Below are positions 13,408 through 18,114 of a stretch of 18,114 nt of DNA, one piece after another. Origin of the DNA: Robiginitomaculum sp. (GTDB lineage: Bacteria; Pseudomonadota; Alphaproteobacteria; Caulobacterales; Maricaulaceae); contig JAKIUV010000058.1 of NCBI GenBank assembly GCA_021647375.1, positions 1 to 18,114 on the forward strand, in the 5' to 3' direction. How positions within the stretch are numbered: the first letter of the stretch is position 1; every line of letters begins with the position of its first letter. The notes beneath the pieces are model-generated. The model had not been told where the DNA came from. It worked only from the letters and a program-made list of their open reading frames with translations, and ran no database searches. Position numbers and translations under genes: made by a program.

Positions 13408-14667
13408 TTAAGATGGAGCGATAACCAAGCAGGATTGGCCTTGGGACACAAGGGTTTTACACACGTAAGCTGCGTGGCCGTGGTTTAACCGCCCGAGCCT
13501 TGCGCGGTAAATGATACCATTTGATCGCTGAACTGGAATGATAATATCCTCGGCTTTGGTCAGGCCGAGACGTGCATCGGCTTTGGTCAACAGGTTAGCG
13601 TTTTTGGCGGCAGCGGCACTGGCAAAAGCGCCGATTTGCACTGCCCAACCTTGATTAGGGGCTTTATCTGCGGCGCGTGTTGGAATACGCATACCGTCTG
13701 CGCCTTGGACAACACGCACGGTGCCAGTCGTATTGTGTGCGGCACGTAAAGTGAAAGCATGGATGGTATCGGTTTTTGGCACTGGCGTTACGACCCGCTT
13801 AATACGCCGTTCGTCGGCGTTGAGCGCGAACTGCTCCGCACGTTTTTTATCCACTTGTTTTTGCACTTTAAAACCGCGCTCAATCAGGTCGGCCATGTGG
13901 GTGTCGCGGGATTTTCCGCTCGCCCCGCCGAGCACAACGGCGATCAAACGCCGACCATTACGTTCTGCCGATAATACCAGATTATAGCCCGACGCATTGG
14001 TGTACCCGGTCTTAAATCCGTCGACCCCGTCCACTTTCCCCAGCAAAGTATTGTGGTTGGTGTAAGTGCGGCCATTATAGCGGAATGTTTTCTGGCTGAA
14101 ATAAGGATAATATTTGCGATGGGTGCGCAAGAGAGCCTCGGCCAATTTGCCCATATCGCGGGCGGTGGTAAATTGGCCGTCGTCCGGCAGGCCATTGGCA
14201 TTGCGAAACACGGTGCGCTGCATACCCAGCGCTTTGGCTTTGGCGGTCATGAGAACGGCAAATTCGCGCTCCGATCCGCCGAGCCGTTCCGCCAAAACCA
14301 CAGCAACATCGTTAGCAGATTTCACCGTCAATGCTTGTATGGCCTGCTCAACAGTGATTGAACGCCCCGTCCGCAGGCCTAATTTTCCCGGCGGTGTCCG
14401 CGCCGCTTGCGCCGAAACCTGCAGGGGTTCGTTCAAGCGAATATCACCGCGTTCCAGTGCATCAAATGTCAAATATAATGTCATCATTTTGGTGAGGGAT
14501 GCCGGATAACGCAGCCCATCAATCTGGCGTGCATGCAAGATTTCCATACTGTCCACATCAATGATGATAGAGGCATATTTATTTTGAGTATTGCGTTGCG
14601 CCCAAGCAGAATCCCCCAACCCAAAAGCCAGCACTATGCCCACAAAAAGAATCAAAATCCGTTTCAT
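13408..14667 (-). CDS. D-alanyl-D-alanine carboxypeptidase (S11, PBP5/6-like) with C-terminal SPOR domain
   Basis: The enzyme trims the terminal D-Ala of peptidoglycan stem peptides in the periplasm. A signal peptide ends after AWA (residue 23). The three penicillin-binding motifs are present: SLTK (57-60, acyl Ser57), SAN (117-119) and KTG (219-221). A SPOR domain occupies about 343-417 (GWAVQIGAFASAAAAKNAN, then YRARLGRLNHGHAAYVCKTL). SPOR domains bind glycan strands stripped of stem peptides and bring proteins to the division site. The usual DacA/C C-terminal amphipathic anchor is missing and the SPOR domain takes its place, an arrangement common in alphaproteobacteria. The length is 419 residues. 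TTAA repeats lie upstream. panC follows 9 bp downstream. Confidence 0.93.
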   Translation of the reverse strand: MKRILILFVGIVLAFGLGDSAWAQRNTQNKYASIIIDVDSMEILHARQIDGLRYPASLTKMMTLYLTFDALERGDIRLNEPLQVSAQAARTPPGKLGLRTGRSITVEQAIQALTVKSANDVAVVLAERLGGSEREFAVLMTAKAKALGMQRTVFRNANGLPDDGQFTTARDMGKLAEALLRTHRKYYPYFSQKTFRYNGRTYTNHNTLLGKVDGVDGFKTGYTNASGYNLVLSAERNGRRLIAVVLGGASGKSRDTHMADLIERGFKVQKQVDKKRAEQFALNADERRIKRVVTPVPKTDTIHAFTLRAAHNTTGTVRVVQGADGMRIPTRAADKAPNQGWAVQIGAFASAAAAKNANLLTKADARLGLTKAEDIIIPVQRSNGIIYRARLGRLNHGHAAYVCKTLVSQGQSCLVIAPS

Positions 14668-14700
14668 GGTTAAGAGTTAAATAGGCAGTGTTTGAGGAAT

Positions 14701-14717
14701 GGTTAATGACGGTTAAC
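14701..14717. promoter_or_regulatory. TTAA-N6-TTAAC, CtrA-box-like pair upstream of the carboxypeptidase gene
   Basis: GGTTAATGACGGTTAAC has two GGTTAA half-sites, and a third GGTTAA is at 14668-14673 next to the start codon. The CtrA consensus is TTAA-N7-TTAAC, so the spacing is one short. This makes it a weak candidate for cell-cycle control of a wall enzyme gene. Confidence 0.25.
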
Positions 14718-14805
14718 AAATAGCACAAATCCCCCCTTTTACTTTGTGAAAAAGCGACTATCTTAGGGGCATGATAGAAATGAAAATGCATACGGGTTTA
14801 CCCTT

Positions 14806-14979
14806 TTCTCCTTCCTCCATTTTTTATGGGGGAAGTACCCCGCAGGGGGGATGGGGGCAGACGCTCTTGCGTCTCAACGATGGTATAGATAATTACGAAC
14901 GCGCAAAAGCGCACAAGGGTGCGCGCCCCCTTCGAGCGCCAAGAGGCGCCCATTTCCCCCATGAATGGGGGAAGGAGAA
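14806..14979. repeat. 174-bp element with 15-bp terminal inverted repeats, abutting the clpS ribosome site
   Basis: The ends TTCTCCTTCCTCCAT (14806-14820) and ATGGGGGAAGGAGAA (14965-14979) are inverted copies with one change that still allows a G-U pair. Inside are further hairpins: CTTCCTCCAT with ATGGGGGAAG (14811-14835), AGACGC-TCTT-GCGTCT (14859-14874), and TTCCCCCAT-GA-ATGGGGGAA (14954-14973). This looks like a small non-coding repeat (MITE- or REP-like). No flanking target duplication is visible. It fills most of the 316-bp gap between the carboxypeptidase gene and clpS; no gene is seen in that gap. Confidence 0.75.
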
Positions 14980-14983
14980 CATT

Positions 14984-15313
14984 ATGGGTAGCAACTCGGG
15001 CAATGACGAAGAACGCGAGAATGAGCGCGGGGTGGTGACCAAGGCGCGGCCCAAGACCAAGAAGCCTTCGCAGTATCGGGTTTTGCTTTTGAATGATGAT
15101 TATACGCCTATGGAATTTGTGGTCGGACTTCTCATGGGGGTTTTCAAAAAAACCCAAGAGGAAGCGACCAAAATCATGCTGGACGTTCACCAAAACGGTA
15201 TCGGCGTGTGCGGTATCTATACTTTCGAAGTGGCGGAAACCAAAGTCGCGCAAGTGCTGGATGCGGCCAAACGGCACGATCATCCGCTCAAATGCACCTT
15301 AGAAAAGGCATGA
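14984..15313 (+). CDS. clpS: ClpS, N-degron adaptor of ClpAP
   Basis: ClpS hands proteins with destabilising N-terminal residues to ClpA for degradation by ClpP. The 109-residue protein has a flexible charged N-terminus (1-28) that enters the ClpA pore, then the folded domain: YRVLLLNDDYTPMEFVVGLL (31-50), with NDD at 37-39 in the N-degron pocket, EEATKIMLDVHQNGIGVCGIY with His69, and a C-terminal HPLKCTLEKA. I chose ATG 14984 because AGGAG lies 6 bases before it. The frame is open back to 14771, but that stretch is the inverted-repeat element and encodes no ClpS-like sequence. The ribosome site is part of the right arm of that repeat, so translation may depend on RNA folding. clpA follows by 65 bp. 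Confidence 0.95.
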   Translation: MGSNSGNDEERENERGVVTKARPKTKKPSQYRVLLLNDDYTPMEFVVGLLMGVFKKTQEEATKIMLDVHQNGIGVCGIYTFEVAETKVAQVLDAAKRHDHPLKCTLEKA

Positions 15314-15378
15314 TAGAACCCTTGCAATATTTTTAAACCGCGCCACATTAGAATAAAGACGAAACAGAAAGAAATATC

Positions 15379-17712
15379 ATGGCTTCATTTTCTCCGGTTC
15401 TCGAAGAAACTATCCACCGCGCCCTGACTTTGGCGGCTGAGCGACAACACGAGTTGGCGACGTTGGAGCATTTGCTTTTGGCGCTCATAGACGACAAAGA
15501 CGCCAATGCTGTCCTCACAGCTTGTGATATAGAACTGGAAAGTCTGCGCGGTGCATTGACCTCTTATCTCGACGAAGACCTCGCGTCTTTGGTGGTTGAG
15601 GAGTTCGAAGAAGCCCGCCCGACCGCAGGCTTCCACCGGGTCATACAGCGCGCGGTCATTCACGTGCAAAGCTCTGGCCGCGAAGAAGTGACGGGTGCCA
15701 ATGCGTTGGTCGCCTTGTTCAACGAACGCGAGAGCCACGCCGTGTATTTTCTCCAAGAACGCGACATGACCCGCTATGATGCGGTCAATTATATTGCTCA
15801 CGGTATCTCCAAAACTGGAGACGCGGCAGAGAGCCGCCCGATCATTGGCGCTGGGCCGAACGAGGGCGGGGCAGATGGGAAACAAGAAGACCCGCTGGAA
15901 GCTTACTGTGTTGACCTCAACCAAAAAGCCAAAGATGGCGGTATTGATCCGCTGATTGGGCGCGCCGCTGAGGTGGAGCGCTGTATTCAAGTTCTATCCC
16001 GCCGCCGTAAAAATAACCCACTTTTGGTGGGGGATCCGGGCGTTGGCAAAACGGCTATTGCCGAGGGTATCGCCCTCGCTATAGTTGACGGCAATGTGCC
16101 GGAAGTGATTGCCGATGCAGTAATCTATTCCCTAGATATGGGCGCACTTTTGGCCGGAACCCGTTACCGTGGTGATTTCGAAGAACGCCTTAAAGCCGTC
16201 ATGAAAAAGCTGGAAGACTTGCCTCACGCGGTTTTGTTTATCGACGAAATCCACACCATTATCGGGGCAGGGGCGACATCTGGCGGTGCTATGGATGCGT
16301 CTAATTTGCTGAAACCTGCGCTACAGTCCGGCAAATTACGCTGTATGGGGTCAACCACTTATAAAGAATACCGCCAACATTTCGAGAAAGACCGAGCGTT
16401 GGCGCGGCGCTTCCTCAAAATTGATGTGGTAGAGCCGAGCAGTTCCGATACGGTCAAAATTCTGCGCGGGCTGAAACCTTATTTCGAAGAATTCCACGGC
16501 GTCAAATACACAGCCGAAGCCATTACGACTTCTGTAGATTTGGCCGTGCGCCACATCACCGACCGTAAATTGCCCGATAAAGCCATCGACGTTATCGACG
16601 AGGCGGGGGCTTACCAAAAACTATTGCCGAAAAGCAAACGCAAGAAAACCATCGGCGTCAAAGACGTGGAAGCGGTGATTGCCAAGCTCGCCCGTATCCC
16701 GACCAAGACGGTTTCGCGCGATGATGTAAAAACATTGAAAGCTTTGCCCGCTGACCTCGCCCGTGTGGTGTTTGGTCAGGACGCCGCTATCGACAAAGTC
16801 TCCGCCGCTATAAAATTGGCACGGGCAGGCTTGCGCGAACCCGATAAACCTATCGGTTCATATCTGTTTTCTGGCCCTACGGGCGTCGGTAAAACCGAAG
16901 TGGCGCGGCAATTGGCCATGGCGCTGGGGCTGGAACTGCTGCGCTTTGACATGTCCGAGTATATGGAGCGCCACACGGTATCAAGATTGCTCGGCGCCCC
17001 TCCGGGTTATGTGGGTTATGACCAAGGCGGACTGTTGACCGACCGGGTTTCTGAACATCCACATTCGATTGTTCTGCTAGACGAGATTGAAAAAGCCCAC
17101 CCAGATGTATTCAATATTTTATTGCAGGTCATGGACAACGGCACGCTCACCGATGCATCGGGCCGCGCCATTGATTTTCGCAATGTCATCTTAATTATGA
17201 CCACAAATGCTGGTGCCGCCGATGCGGCCAAAGCCGAAATAGGGTTTGGCCGCACCGACAGCAGCAACGAAGAAGACGACAAAGCCATCAAGCGATTGTT
17301 CACACCAGAGTTCCGCAACCGCTTGGATGCTATGGTGAAATTTGCACCGCTCAGTCCAGAAGACATTGCCAAAGTCGTGGATAAATTTGTTATCCAGCTA
17401 GAAGCCCAACTGGCTGATAGAAAGATATTGTTTGAGGTTTCCAAGGCCGCCAATCTATGGATTGCCAAAAAAGGCTATGACAAACGCTATGGTGCCAGAC
17501 CTCTGTCGCGCACCATCCAAGAATACGTCAAAAAACCACTGGCCGACGAGATATTGTTCGGCAAGCTCAAAAAAGGCGGGCTAGTGAAAATCGGCTATAA
17601 CAAGAAAAAAGACGAATTAAAATTCGAAATTTTGAAGCCCGCACAGCTAAAAATCGAAGGCAAGAAAGGCGGTAGGGGGTTACCCGCGCCTAAGCCGAAG
17701 GAAGACGCTTAG
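15379..17712 (+). CDS. clpA: ClpA, AAA+ unfoldase of the ClpAP protease
   Basis: ClpA unfolds substrates and feeds them to ClpP. The 777-residue protein is full length. It has an N-terminal Clp_N double repeat (about 1-145), which is the ClpS-binding part. The D1 ATPase has Walker A GDPGVGKT (218-225), Walker B VLFIDE (285-290) and the pore loop GTRYRGDFEER (260-270). The D2 ATPase has Walker A GPTGVGKT (about 500-507) and Walker B VLLDEIEKAHPDV. The C-terminus has the GARPLSRTIQ sensor-2 motif. EIGFGR (about 619-624) is the IGF/IGL-type loop that docks on ClpP, which separates it from ClpB; the missing long coiled-coil M-domain agrees. It ends in a Lys/Gly/Pro-rich tail. clpP is not in the window. 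Confidence 0.96.
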   Translation: MASFSPVLEETIHRALTLAAERQHELATLEHLLLALIDDKDANAVLTACDIELESLRGALTSYLDEDLASLVVEEFEEARPTAGFHRVIQRAVIHVQSSGREEVTGANALVALFNERESHAVYFLQERDMTRYDAVNYIAHGISKTGDAAESRPIIGAGPNEGGADGKQEDPLEAYCVDLNQKAKDGGIDPLIGRAAEVERCIQVLSRRRKNNPLLVGDPGVGKTAIAEGIALAIVDGNVPEVIADAVIYSLDMGALLAGTRYRGDFEERLKAVMKKLEDLPHAVLFIDEIHTIIGAGATSGGAMDASNLLKPALQSGKLRCMGSTTYKEYRQHFEKDRALARRFLKIDVVEPSSSDTVKILRGLKPYFEEFHGVKYTAEAITTSVDLAVRHITDRKLPDKAIDVIDEAGAYQKLLPKSKRKKTIGVKDVEAVIAKLARIPTKTVSRDDVKTLKALPADLARVVFGQDAAIDKVSAAIKLARAGLREPDKPIGSYLFSGPTGVGKTEVARQLAMALGLELLRFDMSEYMERHTVSRLLGAPPGYVGYDQGGLLTDRVSEHPHSIVLLDEIEKAHPDVFNILLQVMDNGTLTDASGRAIDFRNVILIMTTNAGAADAAKAEIGFGRTDSSNEEDDKAIKRLFTPEFRNRLDAMVKFAPLSPEDIAKVVDKFVIQLEAQLADRKILFEVSKAANLWIAKKGYDKRYGARPLSRTIQEYVKKPLADEILFGKLKKGGLVKIGYNKKKDELKFEILKPAQLKIEGKKGGRGLPAPKPKEDA

Positions 17713-17780
17713 AGTATCCATTCAGGCCAGATGAAAATGATGAAAGGTGATTATACTCTAACTCCCCCAGCCGCCATTCA

Positions 17781-17810
17781 TAGACTGACTAAACTAATTT
17801 AGTCGGTCTA
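17781..17810. terminator. Long hairpin downstream of clpA, candidate transcript end
   Basis: TAGACTGACTAAA (17781-17793) pairs with TTTAGTCGGTCTA (17798-17810) over 13 bp with one G-U pair and a CTAA loop. It lies 68 bases after the clpA stop. No U-tract follows, so it may act as a 3' stabiliser or an operator rather than a simple terminator. Confidence 0.45.
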
Positions 17811-17896
17811 TTAAACGATATGCGCGTATAGTTACTGGTGGTTTTTTGGGGATATTTACATATTTATAGAATGGCGCACAGGGGTATATACTCCGG

Positions 17897-17937
17897 CGTG
17901 AGCCGCTCTTAACTGCTCCGGCTCATGTTTTGTCTTC
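17897..17937 (+). terminator. Terminator-like hairpin with T-rich tail
   Basis: CGTGAGCCG (17897-17905) pairs with CGGCTCATG (17919-17927), including one G-U pair, and a T-rich tail (TTTTGTCTT) follows. It is far from clpA (185 bp), so it could end clpA read-through or a short independent RNA from the gap 17713-18005. No coding frame of note is seen in that gap. Confidence 0.4.
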
Positions 17938-17972
17938 TGACTGGTTTCTGAAATATCTAAATATGGTTGCTC

Positions 17973-18004
17973 TACTAAACTAGTTTTCTAGTTTTCTAGT
18001 TTAG
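17973..18004. repeat. Second CTAG array, CTAG x3 at 8-bp period inside an inverted repeat
   Basis: CTAG occurs at 17980, 17988 and 17996 with TTTT spacers, bounded by CTAAACTAG (17975-17983) and its exact inverted copy CTAGTTTAG (17996-18004). It opens with CTACTAAACTAG, the same 12 bases that open the array near 4601. Spacers here are TTTT rather than AAAA, so the core is inverted relative to that copy. Confidence 0.8.
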
Positions 18005-18005
18005 C

Positions 18006-18113
18006 TTAACCGCGATTGTGCCGTCCATTCAACCACCACTCTGGCCATAAATGTACCCGCCAGACGCCGCAGCGCAGGCGGCCCAATGTGCCAATCGGTT
18101 CGCGCCACCAGCC
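18006..18113 (-). CDS. Possible 3' end of a minus-strand gene (runs out of window)
   Basis: A minus-strand frame enters from the right edge and ends at TAA 18006. Its 35 residues include GWWREPIGTLGRL and VWRVHLWPEWWLNGRHNRG. The Trp- and Arg-rich make-up is not typical of random frames, and the stop directly borders the CTAG repeat. I do not recognise the family. Other frames here are open over similar lengths, so this stays tentative. Confidence 0.35.
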   Translation of the reverse strand, partial: GWWREPIGTLGRLRCGVWRVHLWPEWWLNGRHNRG

Positions 18114-18114
18114 G

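Noticed and set aside
13721..14509. Plus-strand open frames opposite the D,D-carboxypeptidase gene
   Set aside because: They are shadows of a gene with all three catalytic motifs on the minus strand.
14771..14983. N-terminal extension of the ClpS frame to 180 residues
   Set aside because: The extension is the inverted-repeat element read in frame by chance. It has no ClpS similarity, and a proper ribosome site precedes ATG 14984.
1..18114. tRNA, rRNA, insertion sequence or phage genes
   Set aside because: None was seen on reading both strands; no transposase or integrase motif and no tRNA-like fold were found.

Overview
The window looks like chromosomal DNA of a dimorphic-type alphaproteobacterium, probably Caulobacterales/Hyphomonadales-like. 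The clues are GapR (formerly DUF2312), a short single-cysteine L36, a clpS-clpA pair, a SPOR-tailed D,D-carboxypeptidase and roughly 50% GC. I infer this from gene content only; no rRNA or tRNA gene was seen.

Left part (1-4493). The 3' end of a membrane-anchored GT2 glycosyltransferase is followed by a probable lipoprotein MsrA. Next comes a divergent pair: a flavin reductase on the minus strand, and an acyl-CoA-dehydrogenase-fold flavin monooxygenase plus a CurA-type NAD(P)H reductase on the plus strand. A palindrome lies in the shared 173-bp promoter region. The reductase and monooxygenase look like the two halves of a two-component oxygenase.

Middle-left (4494-7493). This is the most interesting part. 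Three tightly overlapping minus-strand genes encode an unrecognised basic 261-aa protein, an RtcB RNA ligase with a complete active site, and PrfH, a GGQ release-factor homologue. RtcB2-PrfH pairs are known to rescue and repair ribosomes cleaved in the decoding centre. The operon is preceded by a 29-codon reading frame with a very strong Shine-Dalgarno site. Its stop codon sits in the loop of a hairpin, and a second GC-rich hairpin follows, so this may be a ribosome-sensing leader.

Middle-right (7494-14667). A MltB-type lytic transglycosylase lipoprotein diverges from rpmJ, which is followed by an exported TPR protein. An inverted pair of 52-bp repeats around an intrinsic terminator comes next. 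Then follow a YhbQ-type GIY-YIG protein and an M19 dipeptidase (minus, overlapping), gapR with a basic/coiled-coil partner gene (plus), and a D,D-carboxypeptidase-panC pair (minus).

Right part (14668-18114). A 174-bp element with 15-bp terminal inverted repeats ends on the Shine-Dalgarno site of clpS, and clpA follows. The last 400 bases hold hairpins and a second copy of an unusual 8-bp-phased CTAG repeat that also occurs downstream of prfH. The window ends in what may be the 3' end of a minus-strand gene.
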